DNA of 64,000 bases from Ilex aquifolium. Taxonomy: Eukaryota > Streptophyta > Magnoliopsida > Aquifoliales > Aquifoliaceae. A program made the translations under genes and the position numbers. The stretch covers positions 19,813,089 to 19,877,088 of the forward strand of contig OX637405.1 of assembly GCA_951799425.1 (NCBI GenBank), written 5' to 3'. Position 1 is the stretch's first letter. The number at the start of each line of letters is the position of its first letter. Shown one piece after another: positions 1 through 10,700 of this stretch. The notes under the pieces were generated by a model that worked only from the letters and a program-made list of their open reading frames with translations, searched no databases and was not told the DNA's origin.

Positions 1-725
1 CTTAGATTTTTGCATTCTCTTCTCCATTTCAGTTGTAGTAAGCTTTTAAATATCTTGTAATCTTTATTTCTTGCACTGTAATCTTAGCTATTTCAAGTAT
101 ATTTCAAGTTTAGTTACATGTTCTTCAATCCACCATTGTTGCTTTCAAGTTTTCTTCATTTCCTAGCTTTAAAATGGGTATTGCATATTTTTCTTCATAG
201 TTTAAGTTTTCTTGCATTGAGTTAAGTTTCATGCTTTATTTATCTACATGTCTCTTTACATTATGTATGTCTTTCATTTTACCATTTCAACTCATTTTCT
301 TTCCTCCTTTCGGTGTATGATGGTTCGGTTTGACTGGGTTGATAGTGGATGCGGTTGTGAGTCTTTGATATCCCGTAGGCCTGGTCACGGGTTATGCTTG
401 GATCCTCACCTCCATATCGTCCCTGGCTTCCCACGAATCAATCGTTCATCTACGCACCATTGGAGGAAGGTTTCGAGTTGAGTTGGGATTCCCATTGGAA
501 TGATCGCTTTGGATTAGCCAACACTTGTTTTTATTGTATTTTCATTCACAAACTTCAAACACCAAAACTCAAACTAAAAGAGTTACACTTTTCCTTTTTG
601 ACAAAATCACCTTCACAAAATTCCCTTCCTTCCTTGAGGAGACGACCTTAGAATACTTTTCCAAGTAAAACACGACACTCGAAAGTCTCTCTGCGCTTGG
701 GGAGCACTTTTGTTCACACACACAC
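1..725 (+). mobile_element. 3' part of an Athila/Tat-like LTR (plus strand)
   Basis: Non-coding. The first ~290 bases are an imperfect inverted copy of about 915-1205, so two LTRs of one family face each other here. The tail (GAGGAGACGACC near 635, then a TCTGCGCTTGGGGAGCAC stretch near 690) has the same layout as the end of the Athila-like LTR at 62100-62201, where a GACTCCGGACTC stretch precedes CTGCACTTGGG. The upstream part lies outside the window. Lineage is inferred from layout only; the right edge is approximate. Confidence 0.35.
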
Positions 726-914
726 ACATTTCATTTTCATTCCACCATTATTCCGTTTCCCCATCTCTTGAATTGAACCCGAGTGAGAGTGACACTCACC
801 CACACATATAAGCCATACACATTTAGGGTTCATTGACGGAGTTTAGGGAATACAACGGAAAACGATCAAGCACATACCCAAGAGGAATTCTCCCTTTGAT
901 TAGCCAACTTTAAG
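715..914. other. Short CA tract and unassigned sequence
   Basis: A (CA)n tract lies near 715-729. The remainder up to about 914 has no recognisable coding or element signal. It probably still belongs to one of the two facing LTRs, but I cannot place an edge. Confidence 0.3.
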
Positions 915-2023
915 CTTAGTTACTCATATTTAATGCAAGAACATAAATGAAGTGAAGAGACATTGTGAAAAAATGAAGATTGGAACTTAATTTAATGCAA
1001 GAAAAGTTAAACTATGAAGTAGTGCATTGAATACCCATATTAAAAGCTTGAAATGAAGAGAACTCAATACAACAAAGGTAGAATCTAAATGAAGTATTTA
1101 AACTTGCAATGTACTTGAAATAAATGACATTAAAGACAATAAATGAAGCTTACAAGAGTATTCAAGAAGATTACATGTGAAAATAGGTAGAGGAATGCAA
1201 AAATCTAAGCTTTCTCTCTCTAAAACTATGTCTTCCTCCTAGAGCTCCTCTCTCTCTCTATATATCTACAATGCTGAATAATGTCCAATGATGCTTGCAT
1301 TTTTGTCCATGGAGCTCCCTCCAGGTGTATGACAGGCTTCCCATCCATATGAGGCTGACTTGATTGCTTGGGCAGGCTAGGACAAGCCTAGCCTGCAACT
1401 CCCTTGGCTTGGCTATTTTCTCTCCTCCTCATTAATGCAATGGCCTCCAAAGTCCAACTTGAAGTGAAGGGAGGCTTCTATGTGTGTAAGAGATGTCAGA
1501 GGACAAGTGGGAGAAGCATAGGTGGGACCCTCAAATGGCAGAGCTTGAGTTGCAGGATGTCTGGGATTTCTGGGCAAAACCTTCCAGAAGGTCGATGCAA
1601 ACCTTCTAGAAGGTTTGTGCAGGAACAGTTGAAAAAGCAGTCAAGGCAGCAAAACCTTCCGGAAGGTTGATGTAAATCTTCCGGAAGGTTTTGGCAGTGA
1701 ATAGGCAGACCAAATGCAAACCTTCCGAGGTTTATGGCCAAACCTTCTGGAAGGTTTATGGCCAAACCTTCCGGAAGGTTTTTGGTCTGCATTTTTCTTG
1801 GTTTCTTCACCTTCCAATCCTTCATTTGAGCTATCCCCTCACCTTCATTGACTTTCATCACTATGATGAGAGCTTAACTCAAGCCATTTACATCTTTTCA
1901 CCTACATTCACCCAAGATTACATCAAACGATAGATTAACTGCATTTCTTTTCCAAATTCACAACAAAAGCAAGTATAAAAGAGTATAACCACATATAATA
2001 TATGCAATATTTTGTGCTAATCA
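915..2023 (-). mobile_element. Athila-like LTR, minus strand (partial)
   Basis: Read on the minus strand, the LTR opens at 2023 with TGATTAGCAC, the same start as the Athila-like LTR at 60259. It then carries a palindrome array (1578-1780), a TATA-like run near 1255 and a leader homologous in inverted sense to 1-290. This is the order seen in the 60259 LTR (start, palindromes, TATA, leader). It cuts the family D gag remnant at 2024. No primer site is visible; whether it is solo or part of an element cannot be decided. Confidence 0.5.
1578..1780. repeat. Palindrome array, AACCTTCCGGAAGGTT type
   Basis: Seven copies or near copies of a 16-base palindrome: about 1578, 1599, 1653-1668, 1675-1690, 1719 (shortened), 1741-1756 and 1764-1780. 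Two are perfect; others differ mainly at the central CCGG (CAGA, TAGA, TGGA) or an outer base. They lie upstream of the presumed minus-strand promoter of the LTR. Confidence 0.9.
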
Positions 2024-2034
2024 GGGGATAATTC

Positions 2035-2539
2035 TTTTTCACATGGCCCGACTTTTGACAATAGACACATGTCCGTGGATGCCCCACCTATGACTAGGAC
2101 TGAGATGCCTCACCTATGATTGGGACTGAGATGCTCCATAGCCCTGGGATCCCTGTCTCTGAGGAAAATCTCATTTCATTTGACCTGGCTTGTGGCAATA
2201 GAAACATGTCCTCTGCCCTGCTCGGCTGGAAACCCTGAAGTGTCTCCCGCTTTGGGAGGATTGACCTTAGCCTTGGCCTTGATAGTTGCGACCCTATCCA
2301 TGTGATCCCTGTGGGCTCGATGTTTTTTGCTTTTTCCATGAATGTTGGTGGCCCACGGAACTTAAACTCCTTTGGATAGCTTGAGCCCCTTGGCTCATAT
2401 TGGTGCTTGTCTGCACTAGGTTAGCAGCCATTGTACCCGTAGCCTCTATAAATGCTTGTTGGTCAAAGGCCGGTGGTGGTTGGTTGTTGTTCCACCCACT
2501 TCCTCGGCCATTTCGTTTTCCTTTTCCTTTATTAGCCAT
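2035..2539 (-). pseudogene. Internally deleted gag remnant of a family D Ty3/gypsy element
   Basis: The frame opens at 2539 (MANKGKGKRNGRG, then a Gln/Pro stretch AFDQQAFIEATGTMAA), typical of the basic N terminus of chromovirus Gag. After about 60 residues it jumps to the C-terminal part: the capsid region is missing. Further down two CCHC zinc knuckles are recognisable out of frame: CFYCHKPGQMK, then CVYCQKSGHVKKNY in which the last Cys is Tyr. Stops and frameshifts separate the parts, and the remnant is cut at 2023 by an LTR. It lies just 3' of the primer site on the minus strand, as gag should. Confidence 0.7.
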
Positions 2540-2877
2540 CTACACACCTGTCAAATAGCAATAGAGTACTAACTTAGTATCCCAAGATAGGGATCAAGCC
2601 GAAACTTTGAGACTCCTCTCCTCATCTCACTAGTAGAGCATGTGTCACCCACTAGTAGACATCTACCCCATGAACGTCCCATTCCTTCTTTGTCCGACCC
2701 CCAAGGTTATGTTCTCTAACCCTAGTGTCTCTTTTCCACATACATTCAATCATGCATATTGTTCACATAACATATAACACACAACATGTAGCATCCAAAA
2801 CACATAACATGTAATGCACAATAGATGCAATGGTCTAGACCAATGCCCCGCAAGCCCTAGGTAAATCGAGAACCTAG
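2540..2877 (-). other. Untranslated leader between primer site and gag
   Basis: No open frame. Its position on the minus strand between primer site and gag start makes it the 5' leader of the same element. Confidence 0.5.
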
Positions 2878-2889
2878 GTTCTGATACCA
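2878..2889 (-). other. Primer-binding site (initiator tRNA-Met type)
   Basis: The minus strand reads TGGTATCAGAAC three bases after the LTR end, close to the canonical tRNA-iMet complement TGGTATCAGAGC. This fixes the element's orientation and shows that 2893 is the 3' end of its 5' LTR. Confidence 0.8.
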
Positions 2890-2892
2890 AGT

Positions 2893-3264
2893 TGTGATGC
2901 CCCTAAAATCGGGGGTCCTTTATCAACCGTTGATCACCCATCAACCTGCGAAAGTAACCGTGATTGTCGCACCATCCGACATCACGTCAATAGCATCTCC
3001 TTAACTAGGATCATAACCCACACATCTGTGGTCCTTTACACATTAGTTTATCATCATTTATATCCCGTAGAACATCTTTGAGCAAGAGAAAACAATGCCC
3101 AAGAGCTTAGTAAAACATTTCAAAATTTTGAATTTTTAGGAAAACCTACCGATAGAAGTGATCCAAGTCCTACCGATAGAAGTTGTGCACTGGACCTCTA
3201 TTTTTAGAAAATCTAAGAAAACCTACCGGTAGAAGAAGTCCCTGTTCTACAGGTAGAAAGAGCC
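2893..3264 (-). mobile_element. Family D 5' LTR, 3' part (minus strand)
   Basis: Ends (minus strand) in GGGGCATCACA at 2893. It continues at 5718 after the solo LTR 3265-5712; joined, the LTR is about 2.39 kb. The interruption falls inside its own palindrome array. The GAGCC at 3260-3264 is one copy of the target duplication. Confidence 0.85.
3145..3256. repeat. Palindrome array, CTACCGGTAGAA type (first part)
   Basis: Copies of CTACCG(G/A)TAGAAG at about 3145, 3170 and 3223, plus a CTACAGGTAGAA variant near 3248. The array resumes at 5731 across the solo insertion. Confidence 0.85.
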
Positions 3265-3651
3265 TGTAAAACCCGGGAAATTTAAACTTTTTTCCAAAAA
3301 GGGCAAAATAGTAATTTGCCACTATGATGCGTATTAAAAATACTCATGTTCTAGACCTCGGATGAGTAAACGGAGTTCGTCGTTGGATTCGTATCGCGGA
3401 AACGAGTCACCTTGTCAAATTTCGTCGAATTCCGAAGTAGTCGGACTTTGCACGTCGTTCGAGGCGACTGCGTGGCGATTTACCTTACGAACGTCCCTAT
3501 AAATAAATTTTATAAAATTTCCTTAAAATTAAGTTAAAGTTCAAATAAAATTAATTTGAACTTAAACTGGGATCAAACGAATCGTTTCGGGACGAAATCG
3601 GACCCGATTAAGCGAAGGACACGTGGCGCGACGTGGGTCGAGTATTAGAAC

Positions 3652-3659
3652 TATAAATA
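3652..3659 (+). promoter_or_regulatory. TATA box of solo D LTR
   Basis: TATAAATA about 390 bp from the LTR start, followed by a GAGA-rich leader near 3720-3750. Presumed retroelement promoter. Confidence 0.65.
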
Positions 3660-5308
3660 GAGGCAAATATCTGCATTTTAGGCAGAAAAATTCTGTCTTT
3701 GTGCTGGTCTTCAACGTGTGGGAGAAAGAGGGAGAGAAAAGAGAGAAAACCTTGATCTTCAAGCTTTCTCCGTCGATTCCCGGACTTCCGTCGCTCGGAA
3801 TCCGTCGAACCAAGAGTCAAAGTCGATCCTCTCGACGAGGGCTACGCAACCACACCAAGAACGGGAGATTTCACCGAAGATCCAAAAGAGGAGATTTGGG
3901 GGAAATCTAGTCTTGGGCTCGGGAAGTGTTCTTGAAGCTTCATTCGGGTGAATTACGCTTCAAGAGGTAGGGTTCTCCCTACTTTGGTGTAATCCTTCCT
4001 TAGATGTTAGTAGTTAAAGGGTTTGATATGTTGAGGCATATGGATAGATTTTTATATGTATATTATGGTTATAGAAATGGAAAAGTGAGCATAGAAATTG
4101 GTTAATCTAATTTTCTAGCTTGACTTTGGTATATGAAGTTACATGTGATTTATTATGTAACTTGGGGAAATTTGAGGCATGCTTTGTGATTTATAAATTG
4201 TGCCTAGAAGGTGTTTGATTAAATGCCTTACTTGAATGGAATGGTTGTTTTGATTTAATTGAAATAACATGTTTAAGTGTAACTTGTGGAATCATATGCT
4301 ATTGATATGATTGGATGTGTTTGTTGATAGATGCATGTGTTGATATATTAACATTGAAATGAATATGGTATTTATATGCTTAGGATATAAATTTACCATG
4401 GACATGTTGAAATTGTGCATGAGTTGTTCTTGACATGTGGAACATCATGTGGTATGCAATGGGACATAGCATTGCATGTGCATGGAAGCATCTCATTACA
4501 TGGGTGTGTGCATGGTTGATGTCAACACCACACTTGGTGATTGACGGTATGACTTGGGAAAAGTTGGGTCGAAGACCTAGCTAAGCCGCTTGATTGCATG
4601 ATAAATTGGGTCGGGATGAGCAAGAAGAGGCATGACGACCTCTCGGGTGAAAGACCCGGTGATTTGGAGGGTGCACCCCGTTGGTATAAGAGCCCATAAA
4701 GTGTACTGGTGTGGAAGACCATTGGTAGGAATCCATGAAGTTTCCGATCCCAAGAATGACCCTAGTTTTGAAAATGTCATTTGATGTAAACATAAATGAT
4801 GGAATGAAACACTTTGACATTGCATCGTGTAGTAGGAGTCGGAGAGGACTCGGGTTGAATTGCATGAGTGGGTGTCATGTCATTTCATGGCATGGTAGTA
4901 TTGCATTCCAACTTAGAATGCATGTTCTTATGAGAAATGGTTGTTTGCAAATGAATGTTGCATGAGCATGAGCATCTAGGGGGAGAGTAGCCCTTGTAGG
5001 ATTTACTCTACTGGGCGTTGGCTCACCCTATACGGGAAACATTTCAGGTGTGGGGTTTGCACCGGCGGATGGCTCACTTGGAGAGCATCAAGCATGAAGG
5101 GGGCCGGCTTGTGGCCTTAGTTCGAGTTTTTGTAAAACTTTTGTATAAATTCCATTTTGATGTGTAAATTATGGAATTAATTGTAATGGAACTTGTATAA
5201 GTTATGTATTATATGGAAAATCTCATTAAACATGTGTTGGATGAGTTTTGGGAGGTTTGGAATGGCTTGGAAACGAAAAACAGGAAAAAATAGCAATTCT
5301 GGGCCAGG

Positions 5309-5421
5309 CGTACCGGTACGCGTACCGGTACGGTTGGGTCCAGAAGGTGTAGCGTACCGGTATGCGTACCGGTACGGTCAGGTCCAGAGGGCGTAGCGTA
5401 CCGGTACGCGTACCGGTACGC
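5309..5421. repeat. Palindrome array, CGTACCGGTACG type
   Basis: Three close pairs of CGTACCGGTACG (5309-5332, about 5353-5376 and 5397-5421). ACCGGT cores within a pair are 12 bases apart. Pairs are separated by a near repeat containing GGTCCAGA. One core reads ACCGGTATG. Confidence 0.9.
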
Positions 5422-5730
5422 TCTCCAAAATTCAGAATTTTTTTTTATTTTCTATTTCTTTTGCCAAGTCTTTGGGTTATGTTTTCCTCCCTTCTAATGT
5501 TACAAATGGATAATAAGGGGATACCAATGGTGGTATATTGGATCTCGGATAGGTCAACCAACCGAAAGAAATTGGACTTGTATTTTTTTTTTTTATCCCG
5601 GTAAAGGGAATGTGGTGCCGCGGTATCGGGTTAAGCGACATCCACGGGTATTTCCGCGGGTTGATGGGTTGTCAACGGTTAATACAGGACCCCCGGAAAA
5701 TGGGGCGTCACAGAGCCTATTGGAGTTCTT

Positions 5731-5869
5731 CTACTAGTAGGAACAGTGATGTTCTACCGGTAGGAGAACCCTACTGTAAAAGTTCTACATGTGAAAAATG
5801 ACGTTCTACCGGTAGATAATACTTACTGGACCACATCTACTGATAGGAGGGCTAAAAGTCCTACCGGTA
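5731..5869. repeat. Palindrome array, CTACCGGTAGAA type (second part)
   Basis: CTACTAGTAG at 5731, CTACCGGTAG variants at about 5755, 5804 and 5861, with degenerate copies between. Counterpart of 3145-3256. Confidence 0.85.
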
Positions 5870-7381
5870 AGTATGCCCAATTTTGCCCATTTCATCCGTT
5901 TTTGATTTCCAATCCATTCAAAACATGTACAACTCCATTCCAGACTCGTATATCATGAAATTTACAATCAAAACAGTTCATATGAGTTCAATTACAACTA
6001 TTTCCATATAATTAAATGCCAAAACTAAGTTTTCACAATGATTTTAGAAAAACACAAAATAAAGCCACATTTCAGGTTTTCTTCATCCTTGTGGCCCCGA
6101 ATGAGAGCCTTCCACTGGTGTGTACCCCGCACCTAAAATGTTTTCCCATAAAGGGTGAGCCACACTCAATAGGGTATTTTCTAAAGAGACTACTTCCCAA
6201 CCTAGATGCATATGAAATGTTCACATGCAATTCAACAAGCAACAAAACAATCCATTCATGAATATGCAATTCAATGATGGACTTTTCTATGTCAAGCCAT
6301 GATATGAAATGAAACTCACACATGCAACTCAACCCGATCCCTTACCGACTCCCATAACACATGCACTGCCAATGTGTAAGAATCCACCATTTATGTTACA
6401 CATCAAATGACCATTATAAATCTCAGGTCTTTCTTGGGGTGGGTATTTCTAGACTTATACCAACGGACACCCAACCGACACGGAATTCATGGACTTCCAC
6501 CAACGGTTCCGTGTACACCGACACACTTTATGGACTAAACCAAGGGAGTGCGTATCCTAATCACCGAGTCTTGCACCCGAGGGACAGTCTAGACTTATAC
6601 CACACTCATGTCAAACGCGCACGAATGCGATGTCTCCGTGCATATGCAATGTAATGTACAATTGCGATACAAGTTTCATGTTCAATATGTTATGAGTGTC
6701 ATATGAACCATTTCAACCACATTTCCACATATTCCATGGTCAATTATATCATATACATATAATTACCATAAATCATCTTAATTTTAATATATCACCAAGC
6801 ATATATCAACATTATACCCAACAACAATTTTCAAGCATGTTATCACATAATCATGCAAATAACACACTTAATTCTCCAAGGCATTATATAAACACATAGC
6901 ATGCCCACATATCACAATTTTCCAAGAAATTACAAGCTAGCAATTTCTAAATACCAATTCATGCTAGAATTGATTTTACCCATTTCCAATACCCATTTCA
7001 TCAAACTACCAACAATAGGTAAGTGTTATATACCTCTAATACCCTACTCATTCCATATAATCACACTAGATTGGAAATAAACCTAATTAGGGAGAAAACC
7101 CAACCTCTTGAAGCGTAAAACAAGGGTAGAAAGTCTTCAAGAACACCAATGAAGCCTTAGCCTTTGATTTTTCCAAAATCCCGTTTTTGAATCTTCGTTG
7201 AAATCCTTCATTTTTGGTGTGGTTTTGTAGCCCTCGACGAGTAGAACACACTTTGCTCTTGGCCCGAGGTGATTCGACTAAAGGATTGGTGTATATCGTA
7301 GGGAGAAGTTGGAGTTCCCTATCTTCTCTTCAATTTTCGAAAATCTGATGGGTATGGGGAAGAAAATCTAATTTTCTCCCC

Positions 7382-7389
7382 TATTTATA
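7382..7389 (-). promoter_or_regulatory. TATA box of minus-strand D LTR
   Basis: TATAAATA on the minus strand about 350 bp from the LTR start, the same place as in the solo copy at 3265-5712. Confidence 0.6.
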
Positions 7390-7735
7390 CTCTTTAGGTG
7401 CTTGGTCCTAATTGTGCCACACGTCCCCCATTACTAAATCCGATTTCGTCCCGAAATGATTAAATTTCGTCCCGGTTCAAGTTCAAAATATTTTTATATG
7501 AACTTTCTTTAAATTATTTTCTAATTTTCGAATTTTAAAACGCGAAAAAATTCGACTGTCTCATAATTGAATGAAAATTGACTGGTGGGTAACGCGATTT
7601 CGCGAGACGAATCCAACGGTGAGGTCCGTTTTGTCATCGGAGTTCTATAAAAATTCAGGTTTTGAACCCGTACTGAAGTAACAAATTACCGTTTTGCCTT
7701 TTTTCATAAAAATTCAAATTTACCCGGGTTTCACA

Positions 7736-8709
7736 GTTTTTCCCTAGAACAGATTCTACCAAAGAAGAACCGGTTCTAACACTTACAATATCTCATCAGA
7801 GACTCGATGAACCAATTCATTGGTGTAGTACCAGTTCTTCCCTGTTTTGTTCCAGTTCAACCCTAACTCTTTTGCTTTCAATCCCGCAACACCCAAACAT
7901 TTACACAACCATTATAAACCCTACATACATATTATTTCCTATCCATAAACATACCTAATACACAATTCCTCATACCAAAACCAAAATCGAAACCATACCT
8001 ACAACCAAGATTTACAACCACCAAAACTCAACTCTTTTTCTTATACTTAAAAACAATGAAATACATAAAGTTTTTAGGAAGAATTCCTTACCGAAAAGAG
8101 TCACCCTCCTACAATTCTTCAAGAAGACTTGTTTTTAATTTAATGAAGCCAAAGAAAAATGTTTCGTTCTTTGCCAATTTCGAACCGAAACACCTTTGCC
8201 AAAGAGTTTCCCTCTCAATTCAGTTTCTCTCTTTCCTTGCTTCTGAATTTCTTTCCCTCCTCTTGTTAATTTCTCTCTTTCTTTCTCTTTTTTACTTTCT
8301 ATGTTTAACACCCACACACACACATACATACACACATATATATAATATGTATATATGTATCATCTAAGAGAAAAAGCCAAAGAAGATGGGGTCTCTTCTT
8401 AAATGACTCACCCAACTCCCAATTCCACTTGGGTCTCTATTAGTTTCCCATATTCACATACACACCACATAGCTTACAACTACTTTATAAATTACCACCG
8501 GAATATTTTCTCTTTTTATAATTTGACACCCAAACATAATTTTACCACAAAATTATATCCCTAGGGTCAAAATTCAAAATATTCCCCTACTACCATAATT
8601 CTTGTAACTATAGTTAAACCCCCACAATTAAAAACACTAATTATCATAAATTATGCATTAGGCCCTAACATTGAACAAAATTTCATGCAATGTATGTACA
8701 GGTCTCACA
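7736..8709 (-). mobile_element. 3' LTR (5' portion) of chromovirus F
   Basis: The LTR begins on the minus strand at 8709 (TGTGAGACCTG), directly after the polypurine tract. It contains a perfect AGAACCGGTTCT palindrome (7766-7777), a CT-rich stretch and a TA/CA microsatellite near 8320-8360. The rest was separated by insertion of the D element at 7735. A diverged copy is 31562-32473. A small open frame at 8056-8367 is low-complexity and not a gene. Confidence 0.75.
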
Positions 8710-8746
8710 ACTTTCCCCCACTAAAAGAAATTTTGACCTCGAAATT
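8710..8746 (-). other. Polypurine tract and adjacent stem-loop of chromovirus F
   Basis: The minus strand reads AGTGGGGGAAAGT next to the LTR start: the plus-strand primer of reverse transcription. Just upstream is a stem, AATTTCG / CAAAATT (8746-8729) around AGGT, with one mismatch; related to the stem seen in elements B, E, G and H. Confidence 0.75.
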
Positions 8747-9290
8747 ACTTACCACCAGAAATTAGATGGGGATACAACACTCGCATGAACTCCTCACTCT
8801 TTGATGTTGCCTCCTCCACATAATGACTTCGCCATAAAAATTTCACCAACTGAATAGTCTTTGTGTGAAGAAACTTCTCCTTGTGACCTAAAATATATAG
8901 TGGTTGTTCAATATATGACAAGTCTTCACTCAACTCAATGGGCTCCACAGTCAATACATGTGATGGCTCTAGCAAATACTTTTGAAACATAGATACATGA
9001 AACACATGGTGAAGTCGTGACATGTCCGAAGGTAAAGCCAAACGATATACTACAACTTCAATCCGTTCCAAAATCTCAAATGAACCAATGTAACGTGGAC
9101 TTAACTTGCCTTTCTTTCCAAAATGTACAACACCCTTCCAAGGAGAAATCCGCAAGAAAACATTATTGCCTAGCTTAAACTCAAAATCTCTCCTACGGTT
9201 ATCAGCACAACTCTTTTGTCTGCTCTGAGGACTTTTCAACTGTTCCTGTATCTCCTTCACCTTGTCTGATGTAACCTACACAATCTCAGG
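8745..9290 (-). pseudogene. Integrase C terminus with chromodomain, chromovirus F
   Basis: From 9260 downward about 170 residues are open. They match the chromovirus integrase tail: a basic KSCADNRRRDFEF stretch, a GKKGKLSPRYIGSFEI module, LHHVFHVSMFQKY, and a C-terminal chromodomain core (YILGHKEKFLHTKTIQLVKF, LWRSHYVEEAT). The canonical aromatic Trp of WEPE is replaced (EEATSKSEE), so the chromodomain is degenerate. The stop lies just before the polypurine tract, as expected for the end of pol. Confidence 0.8.
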
Positions 9291-10030
9291 GCCTAACAAC
9301 TTTCTTTCTCCCACTTCACTCCAACTTACAGGAGTCTTGCACTTTCTACCATCCAGAGCTTCATAGGAAGCCATCTCAATCAAAGTTTAATAACTATTAT
9401 TATATGCATATTCAACTAAAGGTAAATGATCATCTCAATTACTTTGGAATTTTAGAACACAAGCTCGTAGCATATCCTCCAAAGTCTGAATAGTCCACTT
9501 CGATTGCCCGTCCGTTTGTGGATGGAATTTTGTGCTAAACCTCAAAGTAGACCTAATTCAGTCTAAAGACTAGGGAAAAACCTTGAGGTAAAGCGTGGAT
9601 CCCTATTAGAAACAATAGATACAGCTGTCCTACCAAGAGAAAAAGAAGTCTTGATAGCCAAAAAGTGTGCAAACTTTGTTAGTTTGTCCACCACCACTCA
9701 GATAGAATCATTCCCTTTCTATGTACGTGGCAATCCCCTCACAAAATTTATGGTAATATGCTCCCACTTCCATTCAGGCATTGAAATAGATTGCAACAAT
9801 CTAGCTGGCCATTGATGCTTAGCTTTCACCTGCTGACAAACCAAACATCTCGCCACAAATTCAACATTTTTCTGCTTCATCCCAACCCACCAATAATGTT
9901 CTTTCAAACCTCGATACAACTTAGTACTACCCAGATGCATAACATACGCTGAGCTGTGAGCCTCCTCAATAATTTCCTTCTTTAACCCTACATCATTAGG
10001 AAAACATAATCTAGTACCAAATACTAACAT
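9291..10030 (-). pseudogene. Integrase N-terminal and core region, chromovirus F (broken)
   Basis: The open part 9719-10030 carries the HHCC zinc finger (AHSSAYVMHLGSTKLY ... CLVCQQVKAKH) and the start of the catalytic core (WEHITINFVRGLP; the first Asp of the D,D-35-E triad reads Asn). Below 9719 the core is interrupted by several stops and frameshifts; pieces such as a SNRDPRF motif (second Asp) remain near 9600. It cannot encode an active integrase. Confidence 0.75.
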
Positions 10031-10700
10031 ATTACTATCCTTAAGAAAAAATTATTTCTAATAACACTTTAAAATTCACCCTTGATCTTTTCTAATTGTA
10101 CATCAAATCTTTGAGCTTCACGAATTCTGTCTACCAAAATCGGCTTCAAGGTCAAACTGACAAGTAAAGTTATAGTTTATCCAACTGACAAATGAGCTTT
10201 GATAGACTCCAGATCAAAAAACATACCTCTTCAAATCATCTGCAAATGAGCTAGATCCCATGAAGACTTCCGGCTCAATGCATAAGCTACCACATTTTTT
10301 TTCCTTGGTTGATAGTGAATGGAACAGTCATAATCTTTAATTCATTCAATCCACCTTTGTTGCCTCAGATTCAAATCCTTCTGTGTAAACAGATATTTCA
10401 AACTTTGATGATTAGTAAAAATTTCACAAGTTACATCATAAAGGAAATGTCTCCATAACTTCAAAGCAAACACAATAGCGACCAATTCCCAATCATGTGT
10501 AGGGTAATTACGTTCATGGGTTTTTAACTACCTAGAAGCATATGAAACTACCTTACCATGACGCATTAGCACACACCCTAAATCCTAGTGAGACGCATCA
10601 CTGTACATGACAAAACCATCACCGTTGGAATAGTCAATACTGGAGCTGAAGTTAACCTATTCTTCAATTATTTGAAAACTCTACTCACATTTGTCAATCC
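10031..10700 (-). pseudogene. RNase H domain, chromovirus F (broken)
   Basis: Minus-strand translation of 10260-10400 gives [18 protein letters not shown], a stop, then a DYDCSIHYQPRKKNVVAYALSRK stretch, the C-terminal half of gypsy RNase H (the usual ADALSR Asp reads Tyr). Further 5' the frame is interrupted repeatedly. The order RT, RNase H, integrase is that of Ty3/gypsy. Confidence 0.7.

Larger units (their letters stand above)
3265..5712 (+). mobile_element. Solo LTR, family D (2448 bp, TSD GAGCC)
   Basis: Starts TGTAAAACCCGGG and ends GGGGCGTCACA. It is flanked by GAGCC at 3260-3264 and 5713-5717, so it is a single insertion with the internal region lost. A TATA box is at 3652-3659, followed by a purine-rich leader. 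The palindrome array is near the 3' end (5309-5421). It sits inverted inside a second LTR of its own family, whose start (TGTGAAACCCGGG, minus strand from 7735) matches. Confidence 0.9.
5718..7735 (-). mobile_element. Family D 5' LTR, 5' part (minus strand)
   Basis: Continuation of 2893-3264. On the minus strand it opens at 7735 with TGTGAAACCCGGG, has TATAAATA at 7389-7382 and ends in a palindrome array (5731-5869). The segment 6070-6300 is homologous in inverse sense to 4755-5080 of the solo copy. It was inserted into the 3' LTR of the F element. Confidence 0.85.

Noticed and set aside
1496-1861. 121-codon minus-strand frame with NLPEGL repeats
   Set aside because: The peptide repeat is the translation of the palindrome array; both strands give similar frames, as expected for palindromic DNA.
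3623-3951. Overlapping plus-strand frames after the TATA box at 3652
   Set aside because: Purine-rich retroelement leader; competing frames in both strands and no domain. A short leader peptide cannot be excluded but is unsupported.
4522-4965. Several overlapping frames on both strands
   Set aside because: Inside the solo D LTR; homologous stretches in other D LTRs are not open in the same frame.
8056-8367. 103-codon frame as a small membrane protein
   Set aside because: Hydrophobic run comes from CT-rich and CA-repeat sequence in the F LTR; a related F LTR copy at 31800-32130 is broken.
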